Assembly: GCF_000276665.1 (NCBI RefSeq)
Contig: NW_004955435.1
Coordinates: 2,456,615 to 2,520,614 of the forward strand
Origin: Chinchilla lanigera
Lineage: Eukaryota; Chordata; Mammalia; Rodentia; Chinchillidae
Direction: 5' to 3'
Length of the DNA stretch: 64,000 nt
In this document: positions 11,685-23,867 of the stretch, piece by piece
Layout: every line of letters starts with the position of its first letter
Position numbering within the stretch: position 1 is the stretch's first letter
Made by a program: the position numbers and the translations under genes
Notes under the pieces: model-generated
The model's database searches: none
What the model saw: only the letters and a program-made list of their open reading frames with translations
What the model was told of the DNA's origin: nothing

Positions 11685-12924
11685 AATGATGTGCAACTGT
11701 CAAATTCTGAAGAGCTCCTATAGGCATCACCCTTAGCAAGTAAAACTAAATTTGTCAGCTTATAGATGCTATTTCTACAAATAGTTCCAGACTCATGTTT
11801 CTCGTAATTAAGTAAAACCGAGGAAGCATAAGCTACTCGGAGAAAAATGCAAGTTTAGCCCGCAAGATAGAAAGGCTACAGCTACCTTGAATACGGTTAA
11901 CTGATTTTAAAAGGAAGAGATCTAGAGGTCATTACACAAAATGATCTGGTATGGGGCAAGCTGTAGGGTGCCAGAAGGATTCAATGAGATGGCACATTCT
12001 TTTACAGGGAAATGTATTATTTCAGAGTTAAACAACAGACAAAATAGTAACTAACCAAACAATATGCAATGTTTATTTATATAATTAAAACGATAAAGTT
12101 GCATTAATTATAAAGACGACGGATCCTCTGAATAGGTAAAATACGTGAAAACAGGTATATCTAAGGTAAAGCAGCTAACACTCTGTCAACCACATAACGG
12201 GGTGCTCCCAAGGAGCACCAGGGAGCAACAGAGACCCCGTGAAAATACAGAGAATTAAAAATCTATCATGCTTTTCTACTGTCCATAAATTGAAACTATG
12301 TAGAATAGATTCTTGAAATATAGTTTGCATGGAGGTTTTGCTATTAAAGCTAGTGTTGTACCGCATTCTCCTCAGTAACACCTAATGAGCACAATGACGT
12401 TTTCCTTCAACCTTGCCCTCTGCATTTACCACCTCGGGTGGGTCTGTGGAGTCCTGACCTTCCAGCCTCCTGTTAGGGATTCCCAATTGCCCCAAGCATG
12501 CTTGCAGTTCTATCTGATCTGTCAACAGCTTTTAATACCAGCATTTGGGCGGATTCTGTTATCCTGTGAAATTTAATCTCACCTATTTAAGCTTGCAGAA
12601 AGTACTGGAGGGAATTATTAACAGGTTTTCCGCGGTCTTCTTAGAGGATAGTGCTGAATGATTGGCTGGTTTCCCTGAGGACCAGTGGCTGAGAAGCACT
12701 AGTTTGTCAGTAGCATCCTACTTAGCATATGTGCAAGGCCACAAGGGAGCCTGCAAGACATTTGGAATCAGAATTACATCAAGATGCTGATGCCGCCCTA
12801 TCTTCATTTCATCAAACATATATCCTTAGCATTAACGCTTTCCTAACTGCGATGGAAAATGCTTCCAAACAGCGCACTGCTCATGGCTCTCTGCTTAGAC
12901 GGCTTGAAGCTACACCGATGGTAC

Positions 12925-13065
12925 ATTAGAGCAGTGGACAAGCAGCCTCAGCACCATCAGGGAACTTTCAAAATGCAAATTCTCAGGCCCACCCGGACCT
13001 ACTGAACAGAAACTCAAAGATCCAGCCAGAAATCTGTGCTGACCCAGTTGTCAGGTGACTGCAAT
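12925..13065. mobile_element. MER5A-like hAT-Charlie fossil
   Basis: Phrases such as GGGAACTTTCAAAATGCAAA, TTCTCAGGCCCACCCGGACC and CTACTGAACAGAAACTC follow the MER5A consensus order. It is a second, diverged copy in intron 10. Confidence 0.62.
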
Positions 13066-13599
13066 GCACAAGGAAATGAGTACCTCTGAATTAGGGACGT
13101 GGGGTGTTTGTCACGTCGGGGTCTGGTGGGCTGCGCCTCCTTTTGTAGATCATCGGATCCAGGCATCTCGCTCTTGGTTCCTAACCACGCAACACAGCTT
13201 AGGCTCCAACTCTTCCATTCTCAATGTACCTGCTCTCGGTAGTAACTCTCACTTGTTACTAAAGCTTAAGAAATTTTTTATTGTTCTGTATTTCCCTCTC
13301 TCTAAGAGCAAGAATATGACAGTTTTAGACATACACATAATGACTTGCCTAATGGTGAGGTAATTTACTAATGGACAAATCATGTTATTTTCAAATTCCA
13401 ACCAAGAGTCCAAGAGAGTTGGAAAATATACATATTTGAGAAAAACAAACTGTAAATGTCCCTGTTCCTTAATCTTCATTGACTACAGAAACCAAATGTG
13501 GGTGAAGTATGTATGTGTCAAGAGTAGGAGAAACTAGAGAAATACAAAGGAATTTGGTAAGATATTACATTGTTCATAATGGTTGCAGTATGTCCTAGA

Positions 13600-13800
13600 A
13601 TAGCTGGCAATGCTGGCACGCCGCCAATCACAGGTACTTGGAGGTTAATACAGGAGGATCACAAATTCAAAGTCAGCCTGAGAAACGTAACAAGGCCCTG
13701 TCTCAAATGAGATTTAAAAAGGCCTGAAATATGGCTTAGTGGAAAAGTTCTTGACTGGTATGCATGAGGCCCTGGGTCTGATCTCTAGGACCCTCTAACA
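13600..13800 (+). mobile_element. B1-ID dimeric SINE
   Basis: A diverged B1 unit (GCCAATCACAGGTACTTGGA, AGGAGGATCACAAATTCAAA, CAAGGCCCTGTCTCAAATGA) passes through an A-rich linker into an ID unit (GGCTTAGTGGAAAAG, GCATGAGGCCCTGGGTCTGA). B1-then-ID order is the B1-dID arrangement of some rodent families. Confidence 0.72.
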
Positions 13801-14904
13801 ACGCACCTCAGAATGTAACCTCTCAAAACACAGTTTGAAGCCCATACGTGATTCTTGATTTTCATAGTTTTGAATTCTCAGTTGCGTGAGGGTTAAGCAC
13901 TAAAGTAAACTGGACCCTCTTTGGAGGATCACAAAACCAAGTAATGTTCACAACAAATTAACAGCGCAACTTTTACCAACACTGGAAAGCTGTACTCCTA
14001 AAAAAAACCCCAAACACTACTGGCCAGTGACTCAGCCTGGAGAACTTTGCACACTCTGACAATGCATTACTTAATATTCCTTCTCTCTTATCTAAAATTG
14101 GCAAGTAAATCCTCAAGGGCCTACTGCTGTACCATTTGTCTAACCTTTAAAGTGAATACTAGAAGGTCTGGATGCTTATTCTTCACTGAAAACATTAATT
14201 CCACAATTATTTGCTGAATTTTATAGGTGGCATTCATTTTGATAAGCAAAAGTGAAGATAAAAGTAATGAAGACAGATGATCATGGCCTATAATGTCATT
14301 CAGTTTCTTGTAACCTAATAATAAAAGAACATTCAAACATTTGTTCTTTGGGTTTTAATTAAGCTACAGATCAACTTCAGTTCTATGAAAGCTCTGCTAT
14401 ATGCAGGCCATCTGCCATCCCGACTCATGTTATCCTCCCGGAACTTTAGTAGCTGCTGTATAGCCCACTAAGTGCTCCAGTTCTGCAAAGGAGCTCTGCC
14501 AGGATTCTGACCCGTCCTGCCTGCAATCTGGACCAGCTTTTTAACTGGCTGCTGACCAGCCTCCTTCCTTCTGACACTGCTGGACCTTTTATAGTCAAAA
14601 CACTAGACAGAAGAGATCTTAAAATTTAACTCAGATCTCGGTGATTCCTGGCTCAAACAGCTCTCATGGTTTTCTCTTTTACTGAGAATAAAAGAGAACT
14701 AAAGGTGTGATGAATGTCTCCAGGACTTCACACAATCTGTAACATATCTCTCTCTGTCCCCGTGTTCTACCATACTGACTTTCCCACTATTCCCAGAAGT
14801 CCAAGAGACTTCCTCAGTCAAAGGTGAGTGCATTTATCTAGGCCTCTAACATGTCTCTTCCTAGATGTCTGCCTTCATTTGCCATGTTTTTCTACCACAG
14901 TACG

Positions 14905-14907
<3 letters not shown>

Positions 14908-14941
<34 letters not shown>
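14908..14941 (+). repeat. (CA)n microsatellite
   Basis: About 17 uninterrupted CA units, directly after a TACGTAT lead-in. Confidence 0.97.
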
Positions 14942-14944
<3 letters not shown>

Positions 14945-16686
14945 ATACTTCCATATGAATACAAATTACCAAAGAACTAATTAATTTTTAATTCACTATT
15001 AATGTGACTATTCATTTGCGTTTCTTCCCTAAGCAGAAAGTCCATGAAGTCATGCAATTCTATCAAATGATAATAAAATTACATAGAACAATGTTTACTA
15101 TGTAACATGCAGCCAATCAGTGTAGGGTGAATACCTATATAAGCTGCTACTTCTCTCTTCTTAAGTGATTATCCAGTCGCAGTTTTTGTGTTTTCAATGT
15201 AAGGCAGAAGAAACAGCTAGGATTCATTTCTAGTCCCTTTGCTAAGAGATGATAACTGCGGTATAAAGCGTGAGATGAACTGATGTTACCATTCGAGGTT
15301 ACCTTCCACTCCCAACCCTCGAGGATCAGTCTTTTGTAATGACAACTTTTCTGACAGGACTCAGATGAACAAGATTTAAAATGTTTAGTTCAAAACAGAT
15401 TTTACAACTACTTATTCTTTTCCAGGTCTAATGCTTTGCACAGAGATATAAAGATGAGTAAAATTCTTCCCTCTACTCTTTCAATTTCAGCAAGTCACTT
15501 AATTCAACTACGGCTATTTTCCTTTTATTTGTAAAATGACATCGCTGTACTAATTAAAGCCTAAAAATGTACGCCAGATAAAAATCCCCTGATTATAAAA
15601 TCATCTTGAAGTTTTTGAAAAGCCTAAAAGGGCAGATTAGACAGAGAAAAACCCAGGGAATAAAAATCATATTTGAAAAAAAATGATATTTGAAACTCAC
15701 CCATGGACCAGTTATGGCTCTGATAATTTAGAGACTTTAACTTATAATGTGGTTAATCTACGTGTGACAAATTACCTGTTGACTATAGTTGTGATTCTCG
15801 CTTGGTAGAGACTTCAAACAAGTTCAAGCATTCTAAACCAAATCAAGTTCATAATACTGATTTGAATGAGTAATTTATCTTTTTATAAATACATTTTGTT
15901 TTTATTCTCAGACCTAGTACCCTTTATAAAGCATTATCTCCCTCTAATCACATTAAAATTGGAGAGGGCCATGGAGCATGTAGCCAGCTAATGCTTCCCC
16001 AAGACCAGTCACCAGTCAGAAAGAAGTGATTTGAGATCATGTCCAGTAACTCAACTAGGGATTGGACCTGAATAATGCTCACACTAGAACACTAAAAAAT
16101 ATGCACTCATCACATTGTATTTGCTCCACAGCAGAATGAATTTACGACATGACTACAGTATGTACAGACAGGATACAGTATTACAGATATATAATATTTA
16201 TATGCTATATAGATACATATTACATTCATATATATACATTATTGTACCATGTGTAGTGATATATCATTTCTATATATTTAAAGGATCCTTATACATATGA
16301 CTTATGGAAAATCTCAAATGTCTTTATGACACTCTTTTAATTTCCATATGTTTTATGAAAAACACCTATTGTTCAGGATGTGGAAGACTTGGCATATTCA
16401 ACTGCTACCTGCTAAATGGAATACATTTCAAAAATTTTAATCCTAAGAGCACTTTTTTTAACCAAAGCAAGTATCTTAGTTTTTCCAAATCAGTATTGTA
16501 AATTTTCTTTTACACAGAATGCTTGATTAAAAAAGAAACTACTTGTAGTTCTGAGATTTTCAATATTTGCATTTGACCATTTCAAGAACAGTCTAATTAT
16601 TTAAATGACAGAATTGCATATTAATGGCTTCATCTAAAAAAATCTGCTGGATTACAACTCCGCACTTTCTGAAAGTTCCACTTTAC

Positions 16687-16856
16687 CTCCTCGGGGACTG
16701 CTCGTATATTAACAAAGCCCTTTCTGAAGACGACGAACACACGGCGGGCCCCACAGCGCAGAGCAGACGTGGCGCAGTCGAAGGCAGTGTCTCCCGCTCC
16801 GAGCACAATCACGGCTCCCCGCACGGACGGCAATGGAGACTGACAGGCGCACATTC
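16687..16856 (-). CDS. DPYD: DPYD exon 10 (NADPH-binding Rossmann motif, about residues 320-376)
   Basis: This is the core of the NADPH-binding domain. The peptide contains [20 protein letters not shown], a GxGxxA-type dinucleotide-binding loop, followed by [21 protein letters not shown]. Counting from Met321, residues that in mammalian DPYD contact NADPH (Ala340-Gly341-Asp342-Thr343, Arg364-Lys365, Arg371) are all present. The exon is exactly 170 bp. Its acceptor is CAG|GA (AG at 16857-16858), after a TTTCATCATT tract; its donor is GAG|GTAAAG (GT at 16685-16686). It starts with the last two bases of Gly320 and ends at phase 0 after Glu376. The open frame continues past both splice sites by chance. 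Another minus-strand frame is also open here, but it does not encode the conserved peptide. Confidence 0.97.
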
Positions 16857-18522
16857 CTGAATGATGAAAGGAAAGCCCCATTTTCGAGTAGAGAAGCCAT
16901 TTCTGCATGACAGCTCAAAAGATACTTGTACTCAAAGCAGTGTAAAATTGCATCTTGCAGTTTTCCAGGATGGAGTGTCACTATCAAATTATTCTGCTTC
17001 GTTGAAAGACAGTTTTATTCCCATTTTAAAAATATGCTCATATATGTAATTTCATAGTCAGTACCTTAGCTTCTTTCTTCTTCTAGAAGGATAGCTACAA
17101 CATATTTTGAAGATTTTTTTAGGCCATAATAAGCTGGAATGAATCTATTAAAATTATCTTTGTCAAAATTGTGATAAATATTTTACCTTTGCATCATTAC
17201 ATTTCTGTTTTTAGGGGAAAAAGTGATTCTCATGACCTGGGTTAATAATTTCAACATTTCATTATAATATTTTACTTATGTATTATGCAATTTATGAATT
17301 ATACTTCTACTGTACATTATATGTTATAAACTTTTAAAATTAACCTTTTCAGGAATTGACCTTACATAACTGAAGAGTATCTGAGCATTATTTTCTTGAA
17401 ATAGCTAAAATAAAGCTTGCTCGGTTCTACTGCTTTTCTCTGGCTTTGTCAGTAAAATTGAGCAACAGAAGAAATATGACTTTCTAAGTGTGCATCTATT
17501 AGGCACCTATATGAAATTTTGATTTCTACACGAAGAACCATATATAAAAGAAACGTGGATGTATTCTCTACGTAATAACAGAGAGTACCCTATTATCAGA
17601 TTAAATAAAACTGTTGCTAAGATAAATCACTACAATTTTTAAAATGACGGTATAATAGGCCTATAATCTCAGTAAGTGCAATCATTTTGTTTGGAAGAGT
17701 TTGTGTTTAGAGTCAGACAACTGGCACCCTGTGATTCTCAAATCTATACTCCGACTCTCCTATGAAAGTCTGGCAGAGACACAAGAGCCTGGTAAACCGG
17801 GAGGGGGGAAGCGGAGATGGCGTGCATCTTTAGCTGTCAATTTCTGCCATTTGAAAGTCTGAGAGAAAAATGTAAGTTTTAGTAATTTCCATACGTAATC
17901 TCATGTAGGCATAGCTGTATATTAGAGTCTTCAAAATACATATTTAGAGAATCCAGACTATTCAATTGTGAAAAAGAAATACTACAGCCACTCTATAACT
18001 CAGACAATGACTTTAGACAAAGCAAAACATGACAGTCTTGGCTTTAGATCGTCTTCTCTGAGCACATGAATTCATAGAGAATCTGGCAATGTGTTTTACT
18101 TTAACTTCATAAAATTACTGCTCCAGTCGAAACCTTGACCTTTTTGTCTGCATAAACAATAAATACACAAGATAGGTGAAAATTCACCCTGTTTTAAATA
18201 GTTCCCCAAATGAAGCTCCAACAATTTCATTCAAGAGTATCTTCTAATGTTCATTAAGTTCTTTATATTTTGAAGTTATTTTTTATGATGCAAAAAAAGA
18301 TATATCATTAACAGTTCCTTATCATGATGCTTTCTGGTAAGGCTTAACAAACATAATTCAGGAAACCTGTAATATCAACCTTTTTAAAAAATGTGTTCAT
18401 CCTCTCTTCAAGTATCCATCTAAGATTGTGATCAATGTTCTACTGAGCTTGAATGTAATATAAATTTACAGTATATGAAACAACACAGGCAATGTTAAGA
18501 AAAGAAGGCAACATATTTTTAC
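16857..18522 (-). other. DPYD: DPYD intron 9 (complete, 1,666 bp)
   Basis: A short intron between exons 9 and 10. Its length is close to the human intron (about 1.7 kb, from memory). I recognise no interspersed repeat in it; a paralogous insertion-free intron is consistent with the conserved length. Confidence 0.93.
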
Positions 18523-18630
18523 CTGGTTTACTGCTTTTTGCTACAAGTGGCAAAAAATCTTTGGATGTGTAAAACCCCTGGTCTTGTGTCAGGCCTTGGA
18601 AGATAAGGTCTCTTTTGGGTTCTGGCAAAC
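18523..18630 (-). CDS. DPYD: DPYD exon 9 (dihydropyrimidine dehydrogenase, about residues 284-320)
   Basis: This exon encodes part of cytosolic dihydropyrimidine dehydrogenase, the NADPH-dependent flavin/iron-sulfur enzyme that reduces uracil and thymine in the first, rate-limiting step of pyrimidine catabolism. The minus-strand peptide runs from [20 protein letters not shown] through [16 protein letters not shown], close to the human protein at the start of the NADPH-binding domain. The acceptor AG is at 18631-18632 after a short pyrimidine-containing tract; the donor is G|GTAAAA, with GT at 18521-18522. The length is exactly 108 bp. It begins with two bases completing Gly284 and ends with the first base of Gly320, so it splices in frame to the next exon. 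No stop codon or frameshift is seen. Boundaries come from splice signals plus the known human exon length. Confidence 0.96.
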
Positions 18631-19560
18631 CTGTTTGACAAAGTTTATAAAATATCATTAGCAATGGTTTTTCCAACTAGATATTAAAGTAAGTATTAAA
18701 ATAAAACAGCTGTGATAGTTGAAATGATATGCCTGAATAGAAAATTATCTGTGAGCAATTCAACATAAAAATGTACACAGCACAATCTAACAGACCTTAG
18801 AGTTTACCTTTAATATAGAGATAAGTACACACAGTAAATCACATTTTATATGTATCTATAGTATATAGAATGCATAGTGCATACACTTAGTATATAATGT
18901 TAAAGGAAAATGCAGGTTATATTATTTCCTCATGTAATTAATGAAAATAAGATGGAGGTATATTAAAGTGCTAGATTCTTTTTAAAATCTGAAACAAATA
19001 CTAAAAGAGTGGATAGATTTCATCTAATTCCTCAATAAAAAAGGTCATTCTAAAAAAATTGGAAGGAAAAAATCTCTAAGATGAAGATCTCAAAGAAAAA
19101 AATGCATTTTATCACAAAACTCAGCCACCCCTATATTTCAAAATATTACAAATTAATTAAAGGGCAAGTGATTAAACAGAAAGATCTTTTAATAAAAATG
19201 CTTTTACTATGCAAAGAAGTTTCTCAACATGAGTAATAAACCTATTAACTTTCCAGTGAATACATAAAGGATGATGAAAACAGGAGAAGGAAAATACAGT
19301 GTATAAACAGTAAGAATTTAACCCCTTTAGTAAGTAAATAAATGTAAATTTCAAAAAACAGATATAAATTTCCTGTTAAAAATATGGAATTTAAGAAAGT
19401 TAATCTCTACAGCAAAGGTAAAAACAGAATTTCTCACACTCTTTTGGTAGAAATATGCACTGATGCCAGATTTCCCAATACAGTTTTTCTGTCCTAGGGA
19501 AATACAAAGGCATTTAAATAAAGGTTTAATGTACAAAATTTTGCATAGATGAGTTGCATA

Positions 19561-19605
19561 AATCAGTTCTCTATGAAAAAAAAAAAATCAGTTCTCTATG
19601 AAAAA
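19561..19605 (+). mobile_element. Homopolymer-only insertion with direct repeats
   Basis: AATCAGTTCTCTATGAAAAA at 19561-19580 recurs at 19586-19605, joined through a 12-A run. It is compatible with an extremely 5'-truncated retroposition (A tail only) or with a tandem duplication. Confidence 0.5.
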
Positions 19606-20138
19606 CAAGAGGGGAGGATGAGTAAATACCAGAATTTTAACTGAATGAATGAATGAATTTTACTTTTAAAAAGAAAAAGACTACAAAACAAAATACAACA
19701 TTAAAATGAATATTTGAAAAATATGACGACAGATTGAGTCAAAATCTGTTAAAGGAATTAGCAAGATAACCAATTTTACATATATATGCATATATATACT
19801 ATCATTCAATTATTTTTAGAAAGACTGAACACAATACACATAATCTGAAGGCCTGTGTTGCTTAGTGGTACATTTCAGCTTGGCTAAGCTACAGTATCCA
19901 GTGATTCAACCAAATGCGGGACTGAAGTAAATATTATTGTGACGGCTTCCTTCAGATGTAGTAAAATCTTACTAGCCCCCAAATACATATAGTTAAAATT
20001 TATAATCAGTTGACTTTAAATAAAAATTATCTCAGTGATGTGAGTGGACCTTACACAATAAAGGGCTTTGAGGAAAAAAAAAAAAAAACTGAGATTTCTC
20101 TAAGAAAGAACAAGTTCTGTTTCAAGACTCTATAACAT

Positions 20139-20229
20139 GGAGTTGGGGTTTAGCTCAGCGGCACAGCACTTGCCTGGCAAGCGCAAGATCATGAGTTCAA
20201 TTCCCAGTACCAGAAAAAAAAAAAAAAAA
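20139..20229 (+). mobile_element. ID-type SINE with target-site duplication
   Basis: tRNA-derived SINE. The A-box region reads TTTAGCTCAGCGGCACAGCA and the B-box region ATGAGTTCAATTCCCAGTAC, followed by an A tail. The direct repeats AAGACTCTATAACAT (20124-20138) and AAGATTCTATAACAT (20230-20244) differ at one base, so this is a clear retroposition event. Confidence 0.92.
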
Positions 20230-20327
20230 AAGATTCTATAACATCAACTCCTGCATAAGAGTTTGCAGGTTTGTGGCCCCACCAGATAAAAAGTGATTTT
20301 CATCACAATTACTTATTAATTTCCTGG

Positions 20328-20411
20328 GCCAGGGGCGTAGCTCAGCGGTACAAGCACCTCCTTGGCAAGTGCAAGGTCCTGATTTCGATTCCGGGTACCA
20401 AAAAAAAATAC
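20328..20411 (+). mobile_element. ID-type SINE with target-site duplication
   Basis: ID unit starting CCAGGGGCGTAGCTCAGCGG and ending with a B-box-like GATTTCGATTCCGGGTACC and a short A run. The TSD is ACTTATTAATTTCCTG (20311-20326) versus ATTTACTAATTTCCTG (20412-20427). It is the second ID within 200 bp. Confidence 0.9.
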
Positions 20412-20509
20412 ATTTACTAATTTCCTGAAATAAATTTATCTACTTATCTATTTATCTATATAGAGAACTATCAAACTTTCTATCCAATCACCCACATATA
20501 TTTTCTGGA

Positions 20510-21075
20510 GTACCTTCAAACTGAGTGTGGTGGATTAACGAACGGTCAACTTGTAACCCCCAGCTGAACTGAATCAACACGGTGCTCGGTGTGGGAGGCC
20601 CATACCGAGGATTGTTGCCAACAGCATGAAAGGAGAACCGAGGGGAAGAGGGGGTGCTGTTGATCCTCCCGGAGAAGCTTGCCATGCTGGCTTTCCCGAT
20701 ATGAACCCAGCTGTTCCAGTCCCCAGTGGAGCTTGAGTCCTTGCTGTCGCTGAGGACGGCTGTGGTTCTCTTCAGGGGAGCTCTGGCCCTTAACTTGAGT
20801 GTTTTTTCCTGGCTCCTGTGAAGATCTCTCAGACTGGTGGCACAGAACTTTCACCCCACTGGCACAGACTTTCTAGCTTCCACCACTGGCCTCTGGGCCT
20901 TCCCAGTGCAGATCCTTGATATAGATTTGCGTGAGACATTGTTGTGAGCGCTAGGCCTCCAGCTGGACTTGTAGAGGACAGGTTCATGGGCTCTAGGTCT
21001 TCTGCTGGACTTAAGACATTGCCACGGGATTCAGGCCCTCAGCTGGATTCTTTGAGTCTCTAGTACATGGACAGA
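20510..21075. repeat. Unnamed interspersed repeat, copy 1
   Basis: About 560 bp, relatively GC-rich. Its early part (GAACTGAATCAACACGGTGC, CGGTGTGGG) resembles the early part of the repeat near 30.0 kb. It contains several loosely repeated GCT(C/G)GACTT-type phrases. The layout recalls an old mammalian LTR-like repeat beginning TGTGTCAACTTG, but I cannot name the family with confidence. The ORFs here have no recognisable product. Confidence 0.4.
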
Positions 21076-22039
21076 TCTCTTACATTTTTCTTTATTTGAT
21101 TTTTTGGGTGAATATTATAAAATAATCCTTTGAATTATGTCCTGTATTAAATCTATTCCCTTGCAAATCCTGACTACAATGTTGACTTATTTAATCTCTC
21201 TGCTCCTCGACTTCATTTCTAAAAGAGATAATACTCTGTGCAATTGAAGTGGGATTTAATGGAAATCAAAATATTATATATATGTAAAGTACGTATACAT
21301 ATATGCTGTATACACATATACATATGCATGGAATCCATCTTGCCCTCCTGAGGTTTTTCTGAGAAAGAAGAAGAACCTTGATATATAGACAGAAGAGAGA
21401 TATATGATATGTAGTGACTATCCAATACACAATAGCTATTAAGACAGGCTGCACTTACTCCATAGTATCAATTCTTTCAAACTTCACATCTTGTTACAAA
21501 ATAAGGCTTAAATCATACTATAGAACTGATCCTTAACAAATTTAAATAAAGCTCTACAAAGAAAGAAAAATGAGGCAAGTTAAGTGAAATATGGAATATA
21601 ATGAAACTTGCAAATACCCATCTATCACAGGAAGACTTCTCTGAGAGTAGTGGCACATTAATACACATGGTATTTGCCTATACCAGGATGATTTCAAAGG
21701 GACACCAAAATGACTTTTTAATTCATCTCTCAGTGGGAAGAAGGGAGTTTATGAATAAAAAGGAATTGAGAAAGATCTGACCAACAAAATTGCTAAGCAC
21801 GGTGTATGTAAGGTGTTCTTTACACTGGCCAGGTAAACCTTCAATAGTACCTGAAGTTTTCAGTGTTTCATCACAAATTTAGACAAAGGAACACCTCCCT
21901 TTAAGAATTATGGAAAAATGCTAATTTTCAAGTTCTCAATAAAGGAAAGAAAATTCTGCTTGTGTTACAGAAAAACTTATTTAACTTTTATTGATTATAT
22001 GCACTACTTTAAATGCCTGACATGTAGGGATTTATGCAT

Positions 22040-22190
22040 ATTAATTGAGCTGATTTGTTAAAATAGCTGTATGATACATCTAATATCATTATTATATACA
22101 TTTTAGATAAGAATGTGGCAAAACTGAAGCATATAGAATATAAATAACCTTGCTGAAGGTCAAAAATCAAGTGAGTGGTAATTTCTAACC
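22040..22190 (+). mobile_element. MIR/L2-type fragment
   Basis: Pattern ACATTTTAGATAAGAATGTG, then CCTTGCTGAAGGTCAAAAAT and AAGTGAGTGGTAA. This matches the old mammalian phrase describing a lower-case-gap-free MIR/L2 end, with heavy divergence. Confidence 0.45.
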
Positions 22191-23834
22191 TGTATAGTCT
22201 GCTTGTTGAGGCTATGCTTCAATTTCAAAATGCGGCCTTTTACGTGTATCAGGTTATAATTAAGACTTGCCATAGTATGACACTATATGACTGATTATAT
22301 GCAAATTGAGCATGTCACACGTATGTATTCAGTGTCACTATCAAGCTATAGATACACATGATACCCACACACCACCGAATATGTTTGCAACCAGGGTCTA
22401 ACCTAGCAGTGGACAAGAGACTGGCTGCTTCTCTTAGCTGCATTTTTGCTTTGTGATTATTTTCTCCAGTAAAAGTCTGTTCGGAAATGCTTTCTTTCTT
22501 AAATGCGTTAACCTTGGGATCTGCTGGTTTTTCTCAATATTTAAGATTCTGAACAACCTATCTTTGCTTTGTTTCCAAAGCACCTCGCTCCGGAGCAGCC
22601 ACAGAACAAATAACAGCAGTGCTCACAGTAAACTGCTTCCTGGTGCTCATTTCAAGTTTCACGCAACTTCACCGAACATGAGCAAGATATTAAGCATTCT
22701 GCTACATGTTTCCACTGACTACAAAATAAAGGAAGAGTAAGCTCTAAAAGGCGTAGACTGCAGAGCTGCGGTAGGACATGTTTAAGAATTGCCCAGAGTT
22801 GGCACCGTTGGCCTGTACTACTTCACTGACCCCCTATTCAGTGTTGATTGGATCGAACAAGCATTTGTGTGATGCCTCAAGTTCTTGAAGGCTTCTATTT
22901 GAATGACAGCTAAGCCTTCAAGAGAAAGGCATCCATCAGATAGACCTGTCTTCAGAGATTGCCTCACAAATCCAACTGAAAGAAGACAGCACAGCCACTG
23001 AGAAACTTTCTTGGGTGCATAGCAAAAGCAGCAGCTCACAGAAAGGGCGATGCTCTAGGATCCTGCAGGTACATCAGTTCTTATCCGTTCATACAACTGC
23101 TTTTTCAGTAAGAAGATTTTAGTAGACAAATGCAACAACAATTTCATCATCATCAGATTGACTTGATGAGAATAGAAAAATGCAGCTGATGGCAAATGTC
23201 TTAAGTTTGCCATATTCCAAAATGTTCTTGTACTTGAGATATTACTTTCTTTGAATTTTTAACCAACGTGTAACATTTGCATTTATTACTCAGTCACAGT
23301 ATTACATTCAATTTATGTAAACAAGGTATAATGATAAAATCAGGGTAATTAGCACTTCTATTTTCTCAGATATTATCAGTCTATGTAGCGGGAATCCTGT
23401 AATTCTTTCCTAGTTATTTGGAGATGTATAATAAATTATGGTAGGATACATATAACCTACTGTGCGGTAGACTATTGTAACAAATTTCTGCATCTAAGCA
23501 CATTTTGATAACCCTTCTATACCCTGTATCCCATCACGTTACTCTTCCCACTCTTTGGTGGCCCCTATTCCACAAAGATGTCTCCTTCTCCTTAAAGAGG
23601 AAAATAGGAAATGTGCTAAACTGAGGTGGGTACTGGAACGCACAAATTAATCATGAATTCATCAACCAAACATTCTCTGAGAGACACTAGGCTAACTTCT
23701 ACCTATATGCTGCACAATAAAAGCCCAAGTAACAATTTTTGTCCATGTTCACTTATATAATTATGTGTAAACAGTGCATGCAATAAGAGTAAAACTTCTC
23801 AAGCCAGCTTTCCTGCATGAAAATTCTAGTTCTA

Positions 23835-23867
23835 TGGATCCTCAGCCTTTTGGCTAAGATCAAGTGT
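23835..23867 (+). pseudogene. U2 snRNA 5'-end retropseudogene fragment
   Basis: Contains CAGCCTTTTGGCTAAGATCA AGTGT, matching the 5' end of U2 snRNA apart from a G-to-A change and a small deletion near the start. Perfect 15-bp direct repeats, AAAATTCTAGTTCTA, lie at 23820-23834 and 23868-23882. There is no A tail, and only about 30 of roughly 190 nt are present. It is the 3'-truncated, TSD-flanked class of snRNA pseudogene and is not a functional gene. Confidence 0.92.

Larger units (their letters stand above)
1505..16686 (-). other. DPYD: DPYD intron 10 (complete)
   Basis: The 15.2-kb intron is bounded by the exon 10 donor and exon 11 acceptor. It contains the CpG-dense patch at 4.4-4.7 kb, B1/ID SINEs, two MER5A-like elements, an L1 3' piece near 8.1 kb and two dinucleotide microsatellites. 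I see nothing assignable in most of 5730-8040, 9490-11640, 11690-12920 and 14950-16680, which are AT-rich unique sequence. In human, this intron carries the deep-intronic HapB3 splice variant c.1129-5923C>G; the corresponding point here cannot be fixed without alignment. Confidence 0.93.

Noticed and set aside
14908..14941. Z-DNA or recombination hotspot at the CA repeat
   Set aside because: CA repeats can form Z-DNA, but nothing else here supports a function beyond an ordinary microsatellite.
16709..16987. Second minus-strand open frame across DPYD exon 10
   Set aside because: It is a shadow frame; the conserved DPYD peptide is in the other frame with correct splice phases.
23835..23867. 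Functional U2 snRNA gene
   Set aside because: Only the first 30 or so nucleotides are present, with changes, no Sm site and no snRNA promoter elements.
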